NCBI GenBank assembly: GCA_019454415.1
Contig: JACFOI010000001.1
Coordinates: 60,147-110,054 of the forward strand
Length of the DNA: 49,908 nt
Direction: 5' to 3'
Origin: Patescibacteria group bacterium
Lineage (GTDB): Bacteria; Patescibacteriota; Microgenomatia; UBA1400; PJMF01
Shown here: positions 35,220 through 43,001 of the stretch, piece by piece
Numbering within the stretch: position 1 is the stretch's first letter
Layout of the letters: every line of letters starts with the position of its first letter
The notes under the pieces: generated by a model
Told to the model about the DNA's origin: nothing
What the model saw: only the letters and a program-made list of their open reading frames with translations
Databases searched by the model: none
Translations under genes and position numbers: made by a program

Positions 35220-35417
35220 ATGCATCTCGAACCCCAGCCCCTTTCCTCCAAGCTCCTTTTCCGGATTATGCTGGTACTCATCATCTTCTTCTCGATCATG
35301 GCCGGGTACTATCGGGATCGTTTTGAGGTCTGGCGAACCAACAACGCACTTATCCTCGAGAAGTTTGACGTACAATCAACGCAAGAGCTGCTCAAGAAAG
35401 AGGTGGAGGTTCAATGA
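35220..35417 (+). CDS. small single-pass membrane protein of unknown function
   Basis: A 65-residue protein with one transmembrane helix at about 12-31 (LLFRIMLVLIIFFSIMAGYY), a short polar N-terminus and a charged, helix-forming C-terminal tail (about 32-65) that ends in KKEVEVQ. The start is fixed by the promoter whose -10 lies seven bases upstream; an in-frame ATG at 35172 would lie ahead of the promoter. Its stop overlaps the rmlB start (ATGA), and an AGGTGGAGG Shine-Dalgarno for rmlB lies within its last codons, so it is co-translated with rhamnose genes. No family was recognised; a scaffold or regulator for the neighbouring enzymes is conceivable. Confidence 0.6.
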   Translation: MHLEPQPLSSKLLFRIMLVLIIFFSIMAGYYRDRFEVWRTNNALILEKFDVQSTQELLKKEVEVQ

Positions 35418-36424
35418 AGTTACTCGTCACCGGAGGGGCCGGATTTATCGGCTCTAACTTTGTTCATTACTGGTTGAGTCATCATCCTGAGGACGTGGTC
35501 ATTAACTTTGATAAGTTGACGTACGCCGGCAACCTGGAAAACCTAAAAGACGTAGAAAGTAATCCGAACTACCAATTTATCCAGGGTGATATCACCGACC
35601 CAGTTGCTGTCAGTTCAGCTATGGAAGGCGTGGATATTGTGGTGCACTTTGCAGCCGAGACACACGTGGATCGTTCAATTCTGGGCCCTGGCGTCTTTTT
35701 GCAGACAAACATCATCGGCACCCAAGTTTTACTTGACGAAGCCCTCAAAGCCAAAGTCAAACGTTTCCATCATATCTCTACTGACGAAGTTTTCGGCTCG
35801 CTAGAACTTGGGACTGCTGAAAAGTTTAACGAGCAAACTCCGTACAACCCTCATAGCCCCTACTCCGCCAGCAAGGCCGGCTCGGATCATCTAGTGCGGG
35901 CGTATGGAGATACCTACGGCCTTCCCTATACCATCACCAACTGTTCTAATAACTATGGTGAGTATCAGTTCCCAGAAAAACTGTTCGGCTTAGCGATTAC
36001 GAACGTGATTGAGGGCAAAACAGTGCCCGTCTATGGTGATGGACTGAATGTCCGCGACTGGTTATATGTGCAGGATCATTGTGCTGCCGTTGAAGCAGTT
36101 CTGCTTAGGGGCCGTGAGGGTGAGACCTATACTGTGGGCGGACTTAAAGATGACGTCAGTAACTTGGAAGTGGTCAAAATGATCCTGCAACTGATGGGAA
36201 AAAATGAAAACCAGATTGAGTATGTAAAAGATCGGCCGGGTCATGATCGGAGATATGCGGTAGACTGGACAAAGATCAACCAAGAGCTCAACTGGTCTCC
36301 CTCCGTTACTCTGGAAGAGGGACTACGGAAAACAATCGAGTGGTACCAGGCGCATCCCGACTGGTGGAAACCACTCAAGGAAAAAGCTCAGGGATTCTTT
36401 GCCCAAAACTACAAAAAAGCGTAA
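35414..36424 (+). CDS. rmlB: dTDP-glucose 4,6-dehydratase
   Basis: This 336-residue cytosolic enzyme converts dTDP-glucose to dTDP-4-keto-6-deoxyglucose with bound NAD. It carries the nucleotide motif TGGAGFIGSN, HFAAETHVDRSI, the catalytic STDEVFG (T123, D124, E125), Y150/K154 in SPYSASK and NNYGEYQFPEKL. In most RmlB proteins that last motif reads NNYGPYQFPEKL, so this one has Glu for Pro. Length is normal. AGGTGGAGG four bases ahead of the ATG is a strong ribosome binding site. It is followed closely by rmlC-like and rmlD genes, so the L-rhamnose pathway after RmlA is complete here. Confidence 0.95.
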   Translation: MKLLVTGGAGFIGSNFVHYWLSHHPEDVVINFDKLTYAGNLENLKDVESNPNYQFIQGDITDPVAVSSAMEGVDIVVHFAAETHVDRSILGPGVFLQTNIIGTQVLLDEALKAKVKRFHHISTDEVFGSLELGTAEKFNEQTPYNPHSPYSASKAGSDHLVRAYGDTYGLPYTITNCSNNYGEYQFPEKLFGLAITNVIEGKTVPVYGDGLNVRDWLYVQDHCAAVEAVLLRGREGETYTVGGLKDDVSNLEVVKMILQLMGKNENQIEYVKDRPGHDRRYAVDWTKINQELNWSPSVTLEEGLRKTIEWYQAHPDWWKPLKEKAQGFFAQNYKKA

Positions 36425-36432
36425 AGGAGCGT

Positions 36433-36966
36433 ATGCAGATCGGTAGCCAATATCAAAAAGAGATTACCACCCAGAACTATCAGCAAAAACCCACCATCCA
36501 AGGTGTAGAAATCAAGCAACTCGCTTTTCATAATGATGACGGTGGCAACTTTAGCGAGTTGTTTAGATTAACGGAGGGGAAAGTCGAAGGATTTGAAGTT
36601 CCTTTTGAAGTGCGCCAAGTCAGCATGTCAGTCCTCACTCCTCAGACGATTAAGGCATTTCACATTCACTATCAACAAGAGGACCTATGGTATGTGCCTC
36701 CCTACGATCGTCTTTTAGCAAACTTCATCGACATCCGGGAAGACTCCCCCACTTATCAGAATAAGATGAGATTGGTTCTGGGTGGCGGCAAAAGCTTACT
36801 AGTCCGGATTCCTGCCGGAGTCGCGCATGGTGTCGCAAATATTTATCAACGCAGCATGACCTTGTTCTATGCAACTTCTGCTCAATTTAACCCACAGCAG
36901 CCTGATGAACATCGCCTCCCTTGGGATACGTTTGGCAGAGATCTCTGGGAGCTGACCAAAGGATAG
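36433..36966 (+). CDS. rmlC: RmlC-like dTDP-4-dehydrorhamnose 3,5-epimerase family cupin
   Basis: This 177-residue cupin should epimerise C3 and C5 of dTDP-4-keto-6-deoxyglucose. The catalytic His lies in FHIHYQQEDLW, at the site of RGLHYQ in standard RmlC, but the Arg-Gly before it is replaced. RLLANFIDIREDSPTY, RIPAGVAHGV and RLPWDTFG are the other family blocks. FYATS keeps the catalytic-position tyrosine, while the nearby second tyrosine (Y.NP) is Phe in SAQFNPQ. The ATG at 36433 follows AAAGGAG; the frame is open back into rmlB. Its position between rmlB and rmlD strongly supports the role, although residue changes leave room for altered specificity. Confidence 0.85.
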   Translation: MQIGSQYQKEITTQNYQQKPTIQGVEIKQLAFHNDDGGNFSELFRLTEGKVEGFEVPFEVRQVSMSVLTPQTIKAFHIHYQQEDLWYVPPYDRLLANFIDIREDSPTYQNKMRLVLGGGKSLLVRIPAGVAHGVANIYQRSMTLFYATSAQFNPQQPDEHRLPWDTFGRDLWELTKG

Positions 36967-36976
36967 AAGGGGAGAC

Positions 36977-37879
36977 ATGAACGAAACTTCTTCACAGCAG
37001 GTACTGGGAACTGGGCTCTCTGGGTTAGTAGGCTCCAAAGTAGTTGAGCTTCTGACGCAGTATCAGTTTGAGAACATCGACGTTGCCCATCCAACCAAGC
37101 CCACAGACATTACTAAGCTCGATCAAGTGTTAGCAACAGTTGAAAGCTCACCAGCGACAGTGCTCTTGCACTTTGCTGCTTTTACCGACGTGACCAAAGC
37201 TTGGGAGCAGCGCAATGATAAAAATGGAGTTGCGTATCAGGTCAATGTGGTCGGCACGCAAAACATGGCTGAAGCGGCCAAGCGGACTGGTAAACACTTG
37301 GTTCATATCTCAACGGCGTATGTCTTCGATGGCGAAAAAGAGGCCTCTTACACCGAGGAAGACCCTGTTCATCCGATTGAGTGGTATGGTCAGACGAAAG
37401 CTTGGGCAGAAGAAGCAGTTATTCAGTCCGGGGCGACCTATACCATTTTACGGATTGATCAGCCGTTCCGTTCAGACCCATTTAACCGTCCTGATGTGAT
37501 CCGCCGGCTAGTCAACGGCCTTACCCAGGGAACCCTCCCTCCTCAATTCACTAATCACTGGATCGGGCCGACGTTCGTGGATGACTTTGTCAATGTTATT
37601 CAGTGGGGGATTGAGTCAAAGACGCCAGGTATCTTTCACGCTAGCTCGGGTGAGAAGTGGACTGACTATGACCTCGCTAAAGCCGTTCAGGATATTCTTC
37701 ACGTTCCCGGCGAGCTGAAAGAAGGTGACCTCGATGCTTATCTTGCAAAGAGCAATCGTCCCTACCAACGGAATACTGCCATGTCTACTGAGAAGCTTCG
37801 TCACTATCTGCCGCAGCCTCAGCTGACTGTTCGAGAGGCAATTGCTCGCGTTCGGCTTGATGTTGCCGCCACTCGGTAA
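36977..37879 (+). CDS. rmlD: dTDP-4-dehydrorhamnose reductase
   Basis: This 300-residue SDR reduces the last intermediate to dTDP-L-rhamnose using NAD(P)H. It shows the nucleotide motif GTGLSGLVGS, LLHFAAFTDVTKAWE, ISTAYVFDGE and the catalytic pair Y137/K141 in EWYGQTK. LRIDQPFRSDPF and WIGPTFVDDF match the C-terminal blocks. A polar N-terminal stretch (about 1-8) precedes the fold. AGGGGAG five bases upstream is the ribosome binding site. The last 95 bases overlap the convergent trmD gene. Confidence 0.9.
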   Translation: MNETSSQQVLGTGLSGLVGSKVVELLTQYQFENIDVAHPTKPTDITKLDQVLATVESSPATVLLHFAAFTDVTKAWEQRNDKNGVAYQVNVVGTQNMAEAAKRTGKHLVHISTAYVFDGEKEASYTEEDPVHPIEWYGQTKAWAEEAVIQSGATYTILRIDQPFRSDPFNRPDVIRRLVNGLTQGTLPPQFTNHWIGPTFVDDFVNVIQWGIESKTPGIFHASSGEKWTDYDLAKAVQDILHVPGELKEGDLDAYLAKSNRPYQRNTAMSTEKLRHYLPQPQLTVREAIARVRLDVAATR

Positions 37880-38528
37880 TCTGACCATGATGACCGGTGA
37901 GTAATACCTTAGGAACTTTCCAGCCCAGAAAATCCTCTGGCCTAGTGTACTGCGGATGAGCTAAAAAACCCGGTACACTGTGTGACTCTCCCACCGTACT
38001 CTCCTCATTACCTAAGACGTTCGGAAGTAAACGGGTGACGGCATCTGCCATTACCAGGGCTGCTGGCTCTCCGCCAGTCAAAACGTAGTCTCCGATCCGA
38101 ACTTCTTCGTCAATCAAGTGCTCAGCCACTCGTTCATCTACCCCTTCATAGTGTCCACAGATGATTACTAGATGCTCCAACTTACTGTACTGCTGGGCAC
38201 TGCTCTGGGTGAAAAGTTTACCTTTCGCCGAGGTAAGGATAACTCGGGACTTCCAGGAGTGAGTTTGTAGGTTCTTCCGTCGATGTTCTTCTGGATCCTC
38301 ACCTAAGATGTCCTTGAGGGCTGCGTAAATCGGCTCGACCTTCATCACCATTCCTGGTCCGCCGCCATAGGGCCGGTCATCGGTAACTCGGTGCTTGTCG
38401 GTCGCATACTCCCGGATATTGACCACCCTGAACTCGACAGCCTGTCCTTCCTGGGCTCTCTTCAAGATGGACGCCTGGAAAGGGGAGTCAAAGAAAGTGG
38501 GGAAGAGGGTCAGAATGGTAAGCTTCAT
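37785..38528 (-). CDS. trmD: tRNA (guanine-37-N1)-methyltransferase
   Basis: TrmD methylates G37 of tRNAs and is a core housekeeping enzyme with a trefoil-knot SAM site. This 247-residue copy has LTLFPTFFDSPF, DDRPYGGGPGMVMK, LVIICGHYEGVDERV, IGDYVLTGGEPAALV and HPQYTRPEDF plus HHGQITEWR, all family landmarks. The last 22 residues (EREQLPLEQSAEAAADSDEASQ minus its first bases) form a polar tail overlapping rmlD. In most bacteria trmD sits with rpsP, rimM and rplS; here it stands alone between rml and ugd. A TATAAT six bases before the ATG predicts a leaderless mRNA. Confidence 0.95.
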   Translation of the reverse strand: MKLTILTLFPTFFDSPFQASILKRAQEGQAVEFRVVNIREYATDKHRVTDDRPYGGGPGMVMKVEPIYAALKDILGEDPEEHRRKNLQTHSWKSRVILTSAKGKLFTQSSAQQYSKLEHLVIICGHYEGVDERVAEHLIDEEVRIGDYVLTGGEPAALVMADAVTRLLPNVLGNEESTVGESHSVPGFLAHPQYTRPEDFLGWKVPKVLLTGHHGQITEWRQHQAEREQLPLEQSAEAAADSDEASQ

Positions 38529-38534
38529 GTATGC

Positions 38535-38540
38535 ATTATA
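38535..38540 (-). promoter_or_regulatory. -10 element (TATAAT) of trmD, leaderless
   Basis: The minus strand reads TATAAT, ending six bases before ATG 38528, so the transcript should start on the start codon. Its -35 region would overlap the plus-strand ugd promoter, so the two promoters probably compete for RNA polymerase. No clear -35 is seen. Confidence 0.5.
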
Positions 38541-38550
38541 CCGAATTGAC

Positions 38551-38559
38551 TGCTATACT
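38551..38559 (+). promoter_or_regulatory. extended -10 of the ugd operon, with a normal leader
   Basis: TGCTATACT is an extended -10. A transcript would start near 38566, giving a leader of about 24 bases that carries AGAGGA (38575-38580) nine bases before ATG 38590. This is the one operon-leading gene in the window with a classical leader and Shine-Dalgarno. Confidence 0.55.
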
Positions 38560-38589
38560 CTCCCCTGTTTCTAGAGAGGAACCTAAACC

Positions 38590-39885
38590 ATGAATATCTG
38601 TGTCATCGGAACCGGTTTTGTGGGTGTTGTTTCCGCAGCCGTGTTCTCTTCCTTTGGTAATAAAGTTGTCGGGCTTGATATTGACCCGCAAAAGATCGAA
38701 AAACTCAAACAAGGCATCGTCCCCTTCTATGAACCCGGCCTGAAGGGCTTACTCCTCGAGCAGCAACAGGCAGGAAATCTTCATTTTACTACTGACTACC
38801 AGGAGGCTGTTTCGTCGGCAGAAGTGATCATCGTGGCGGTCGGTACTCCTTCCAGTAAAGAGGGCAAAGTTGAACTGAAGTACGTCAAGGCAGCAGCAGA
38901 GTCTATGGCGCCCCACCTCGCCAAGGGCGCAATCGTAGTGGTGAAGTCTACCGTTCCACCCGGAACACTTTCCAAACTGAAAGAGCTGATCCAGACTAAA
39001 GCACCTCACTCAGAGTTCCACATGGCCTCGGTGCCCGAGTTCTTAAAGGAGGGTACGGCAGTCGAAGACACTCTCCATCCGGATCGTGTAGTGATTGGAG
39101 CAACGGATGAGGGCGTCTTTGCTAAGCTCGAAGAGCTGCATGCCCCACTCAATGCCCCCGTGGTCAGGATGCTCCCAGAGTCGGCTCAAATGGCCAAGTA
39201 TGCTGCCAATGCCTACTTAGCCACCAGAATTACCTTTATCAACCAGATTGCTGACCTTTGTGAACAGAATGATGCTGATATTAAAGACGTGATTCACGCC
39301 ATGGGTTTTGACAAACGGATTGGGCACCACTACTGGTATCCAGGTTTTGGCTATGGTGGATCCTGCTTCCCTAAAGATGTTAAAGAGTTGGCGGCTTACT
39401 CCAGGTCAGTTGGTTTGTCTGATAACCTACTCAATCACTTGGATCGCCTGAATGAAGAACGGATTCCGAAGTTGATGGCTCAGTATGAAGCCGCTGTAGG
39501 TGGCTGGGCCAGTAAAAAAGTGGCAGTACTCGGACTTTCCTTTAAGCCCCACACCGATGACATGCGGGAAGCTCCCAGCATCAAGGTCATTCCCCTATTG
39601 CTGGAGAAAGGTGCCACGGTAGTGGGATACGACCCTAAGGCACTCACCACTGTCCCCTACTTTATTCCTGAAAACCCTGAAGCCACCTATACCGATGACA
39701 TCGCAACTGCCCTCAAAGATGCCGACGTGATCATGGCGCTGATTGAATGGCCGGAGATTATCCAGTACGATTTTGCTACAGCCCGACGGGCCGGCTCGGC
39801 GCAGTGGGTGATAGATGCCCGCAACCAACTCGATCGCTTACAGCTGATGAAGCTTGGCTTTCAGTATATTGGGGTGGGACGTTAA
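38590..39885 (+). CDS. ugd: UDP-glucose 6-dehydrogenase
   Basis: This 431-residue enzyme oxidises UDP-glucose to UDP-glucuronate using two NAD+. It has the Rossmann start VIGTGFVG, GTPSSKEG, STVPPGT, SVPEFLKEG (E150), K203 in the helix and the catalytic Cys259 in GFGYGGSCFPKD. The C-terminal substrate domain has VLGLSFKPHTDDMREAPS. All catalytic positions are present. Related dehydrogenases act on UDP-N-acetylmannosamine or GDP-mannose; the sequence pattern fits UDP-glucose best. It heads an eight-gene operon, and the next gene begins four bases after its stop. Confidence 0.92.
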   Translation: MNICVIGTGFVGVVSAAVFSSFGNKVVGLDIDPQKIEKLKQGIVPFYEPGLKGLLLEQQQAGNLHFTTDYQEAVSSAEVIIVAVGTPSSKEGKVELKYVKAAAESMAPHLAKGAIVVVKSTVPPGTLSKLKELIQTKAPHSEFHMASVPEFLKEGTAVEDTLHPDRVVIGATDEGVFAKLEELHAPLNAPVVRMLPESAQMAKYAANAYLATRITFINQIADLCEQNDADIKDVIHAMGFDKRIGHHYWYPGFGYGGSCFPKDVKELAAYSRSVGLSDNLLNHLDRLNEERIPKLMAQYEAAVGGWASKKVAVLGLSFKPHTDDMREAPSIKVIPLLLEKGATVVGYDPKALTTVPYFIPENPEATYTDDIATALKDADVIMALIEWPEIIQYDFATARRAGSAQWVIDARNQLDRLQLMKLGFQYIGVGR

Positions 39886-39889
39886 ACAC

Positions 39890-40861
39890 ATGGAGAACGA
39901 ACAGCTCTCTCAGTCAATCTTAATTACCGGTGGAACAGGTTTTGCCGGTAGGCATTTAATCCAAGCTCTGCTGGATCAGGGATTTCAGCAGATTCACACT
40001 ACCCACTTTGGTCAGGCTCCCCTTCCTGAGGTATGTAAAGACACTCATGTGATGATTCACAATGTTAATTTGACTGACCCGGCTGCAGTGGCTGAACTGG
40101 TTCAAAAGACGCAACCCGCGCAAATTTATCACTTGGCTTCGTTTGCGGCCGTAGGTAAGAGCTTTGAACAAGCAGAGCCTCTTTTGCAAAATAACATCAT
40201 GCTCCAGCTGCACGTCCTGAATGCTGTTCAGCATCACGCCCCGACAGCCAGAGTGCTAATCATCGGCAGTGCTGAAGAGTACGGTCGGGTGCCGGCAGGA
40301 CTGGATGGCCGAAAAATTGATGAGTCTTTCCCTTTTAATCCGGTTAATCCGTACGCCGTGACGAAAGTCACCCAAGATCTCTTAGCCCAGGCCTTCTACT
40401 TTTCCTTTGACCTGCAAGTCCTAAGAGTGCGTCCATTCAATCATATTGGTGAGGGTCAGTCGCCCGAGTTCGTCATTCCGGCTTTCGCCAGCCAGGTAGC
40501 AGCAGTTGAAAAAGGAAAGCAGGATGTGATCAAAGTTGGAAATCTTTCCTCTGTCCGGGATTTTACCGATGTCAAAGATATGGTCCAGGCCTACGTTACC
40601 GTCATGAACAAAGGGAAAGTCGGTGATGTATATAACATTGGTAGCGGTCGTGGCTGGAAAATTGGTGAGGTTCTGGATATGCTACTTGCTCATAGCACAC
40701 AGAAGATTAAAGTAGAGGTAGATCAAACTCGTCTTCGCCCAAGTGACGTTGAGTACTTTGTGGCTGATGCTACCAAAGTTCAAGCACTCGGTTGGTCGGC
40801 CCAGATTCCGTTATCAGAAACATTGGAGCGCATCTTAAACGAATGGAGAGAAAAAGTATGA
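39890..40861 (+). CDS. rmd: GDP-6-deoxy-D-mannose (GDP-4-keto-6-deoxymannose) reductase
   Basis: This 323-residue SDR fits GDP-4-keto-6-deoxymannose reductases of the Rmd type, which make GDP-D-rhamnose. Landmarks are [31 protein letters not shown] (S127, E129), NPYAVTK (Y155/K159), [26 protein letters not shown] and [11 protein letters not shown]. The call against Fcl (which makes GDP-L-fucose) rests on overall pattern, not on a single residue. It follows ugd by four bases and overlaps gmd by ATGA, so substrate producer and consumer are co-expressed. The sequence is open upstream, but 39890 lies just past the ugd stop. Confidence 0.85.
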   Translation: MENEQLSQSILITGGTGFAGRHLIQALLDQGFQQIHTTHFGQAPLPEVCKDTHVMIHNVNLTDPAAVAELVQKTQPAQIYHLASFAAVGKSFEQAEPLLQNNIMLQLHVLNAVQHHAPTARVLIIGSAEEYGRVPAGLDGRKIDESFPFNPVNPYAVTKVTQDLLAQAFYFSFDLQVLRVRPFNHIGEGQSPEFVIPAFASQVAAVEKGKQDVIKVGNLSSVRDFTDVKDMVQAYVTVMNKGKVGDVYNIGSGRGWKIGEVLDMLLAHSTQKIKVEVDQTRLRPSDVEYFVADATKVQALGWSAQIPLSETLERILNEWREKV

Positions 40862-41832
40862 AAAAAGCGTTCATTACTGGAGTAACAGGCCAGGATGGTT
40901 CTTATCTGGCTGAGCTACTTCTTGAAAAGGGTTATGAAGTCTATGGTTTGACCCGCAGGACGAGCACGCAAAATGTGGACCGTCTCCAACGAGTGATTCA
41001 CCATGATCGCTTACACCTTATCTCTGGTGACTTACTGGATCAGCACTCCATCACGGTGGCTATGAAAGATATCCAGCCAGATGAAGTTTACAACCTGGCA
41101 GCACAGTCGTTTGTCAAAACGAGCTGGGATCAACCCGTTCTGACCGGTGAGTTCACGGCACTGGGCGTGACCAGAATGCTGGAAGCTGTTCGTTTTGCCT
41201 GCCCCGAGGCAAAGTTCTATCAAGCCAGCTCTTCAGAGATGTTCGGAAAAGTTCAACAGGTTCCTCAGGTAGAGAGTACGCCGTTCTATCCCCGCTCACC
41301 CTATGGGGTCGCCAAGGTCTACGGTCACTGGATCACCGTTAATTATCGAGAGTCATTTGACCTATTTGCCTGCTCAGGCATCTTGTTCAATCACGAGTCA
41401 CCTCGCCGTGGTCTGGAGTTTGTTACTCGGAAGATTGCCAATGGTGTTGCCCGCGTCAAGCTCGGGAAACAAAAGACGATTGAGCTTGGTAATCTGGAGG
41501 CCAAACGGGACTGGGGATATGCCAAGGACTACGTTGAAGCGATGTGGTTAATGCTCCAGCAAGATGAAGCTGACGACTTTGTAATTGCCACTGGTGAGAC
41601 GCATTCTGTAGAAGACTTCTTAAGACTTTCTTGTGAAGTTGCCGGCATCTCTGACTGGCAGTCTGTCTACACTCACAATCCTATTTATGACCGCCCTGCT
41701 GAAGTTGACTTATTGATTGGAGATGCCTCAAAAGCAAAACAAAAGCTCGGCTGGACGCCGAAAGTCAACTTTGAAGAGCTCGTCAGGATCATGACGGAAG
41801 CAGAGCTTGAGGCTGAAAGCAAAACCGCATGA
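40858..41832 (+). CDS. gmd: GDP-mannose 4,6-dehydratase
   Basis: This 324-residue SDR converts GDP-mannose to GDP-4-keto-6-deoxymannose. It begins [20 protein letters not shown], with [12 protein letters not shown], the ASSSEMFG block (S124-E127) and the catalytic pair Y149/K153 in [22 protein letters not shown] and [20 protein letters not shown] are highly specific to Gmd. It acts directly before the Rmd-type reductase encoded upstream. The ATG at 40858 overlaps the preceding stop, and its own stop overlaps the Dpm1-like gene, both by ATGA. Confidence 0.95.
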   Translation: MKKAFITGVTGQDGSYLAELLLEKGYEVYGLTRRTSTQNVDRLQRVIHHDRLHLISGDLLDQHSITVAMKDIQPDEVYNLAAQSFVKTSWDQPVLTGEFTALGVTRMLEAVRFACPEAKFYQASSSEMFGKVQQVPQVESTPFYPRSPYGVAKVYGHWITVNYRESFDLFACSGILFNHESPRRGLEFVTRKIANGVARVKLGKQKTIELGNLEAKRDWGYAKDYVEAMWLMLQQDEADDFVIATGETHSVEDFLRLSCEVAGISDWQSVYTHNPIYDRPAEVDLLIGDASKAKQKLGWTPKVNFEELVRIMTEAELEAESKTA

Positions 41833-43001
41833 AAAAAGCTTTTGTCATTATCCCGACGTACAACGAACGGGAGAACATTCTCAAAGTCATTCCTATCCTG
41901 CTGGAGACCTTCAAACAGATCAAAAACTGGGAGATGAATATTCTGGTGGTTGATGATACTTCTCCGGACAAAACTGCCGACGTAGTTAAGGATTTTGCCA
42001 AGAAGTACAAGCAAGTCCACTTGGTGTTGAATAAGAAAAAATCCGGCTTGGGCGGGGCGTATCTAAGAGGAATGGATCAGGCGTTTCATGAGTATGGAGC
42101 TGATGTCGTTTTTGAGTTTGACGCTGATCTCTCTCATAACCCGGCAAAGATCCCGGAGTTCCTGCGCAAGATTGACGAAGGCTATGACATGGTGTTGGGC
42201 TCTCGCTACATCCCCGGAGGGGGCATTCCGGAGGACTGGGGCTTGCACCGCAAGTTTTTGAGTGTGGTAGGGAACTTTGTAATCATGGTGATCCTGACGA
42301 ACTTCACCATCCGAGACTGGACTGGTGGTTATCGGGCAATTACCCGCAAGGTGTACGACGCTGTTGAGCCAGAGATGCACGACGAAAAGTTCACTGGTTA
42401 TACTTTCCAGATTGGCTTTCTACATAAAGCAGTCAAAAAAGGTTTTAAGATCATCGAGATTCCGTTTAAGTTCGTCGACCGGACCATTGGTGTCTCCAAG
42501 TTGGGTAATGAGTACATCAAGAACAACTTGCTCTACCTCTTCAAAGTGAGAGGTAAAGAGATCGCCCAAAACCGAATCTTTAAGTTTGTCATCACAGGTG
42601 GAATCGGAGCACTGGTTCAGTTACTGTCACTCTTCTTGTGGAGAGCCATTCTGCCGTATGAGTTAGCCGTCTTTATGTCGATTGAGACTGCCATCGTCTC
42701 AAACTTTATCTTCAGTAATATCTGGACGTTCTCTGATCGCAAACTCAAAGCCTCTCAATATCCATCAAAGTTTGTCCAGTTTAACTTGGCCTCAGGCGGT
42801 TCAATTCTGATTCAGGTGGTGATTGCTTTCCTCGGAAAGAACTTGATTGGGCTGTTTGAGTTGTTTAGACTACCAGTAGTACAAGTTGTCATCGATACCG
42901 GGATGATCTACGCAGTAGTGGGTATCCTGGTGGGCATGTTCTGGAACTTCTTTGCCTACACGACACTCATTTGGAAAAAACCAACAGAAAGCCATGCCTA
43001 G
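41829..43001 (+). CDS. polyprenyl-phosphate-mannose-synthase-like GT2 fused to GtrA domain
   Basis: This 390-residue protein has a Dpm1-like GT2 domain (1-235): [24 protein letters not shown], the DxD motif [11 protein letters not shown] (D98/D100) and [24 protein letters not shown]. It is joined to a GtrA-like four-helix membrane domain (about 252-385) with [14 protein letters not shown]. Dpm1 enzymes transfer mannose from GDP-mannose to polyprenyl phosphate, and GtrA domains are thought to move the product across the membrane. The fusion would supply the outer-face donor for the many GT-C proteins here. It overlaps gmd by ATGA and the following gene by eight bases. Confidence 0.92.
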   Translation: MKKAFVIIPTYNERENILKVIPILLETFKQIKNWEMNILVVDDTSPDKTADVVKDFAKKYKQVHLVLNKKKSGLGGAYLRGMDQAFHEYGADVVFEFDADLSHNPAKIPEFLRKIDEGYDMVLGSRYIPGGGIPEDWGLHRKFLSVVGNFVIMVILTNFTIRDWTGGYRAITRKVYDAVEPEMHDEKFTGYTFQIGFLHKAVKKGFKIIEIPFKFVDRTIGVSKLGNEYIKNNLLYLFKVRGKEIAQNRIFKFVITGGIGALVQLLSLFLWRAILPYELAVFMSIETAIVSNFIFSNIWTFSDRKLKASQYPSKFVQFNLASGGSILIQVVIAFLGKNLIGLFELFRLPVVQVVIDTGMIYAVVGILVGMFWNFFAYTTLIWKKPTESHA

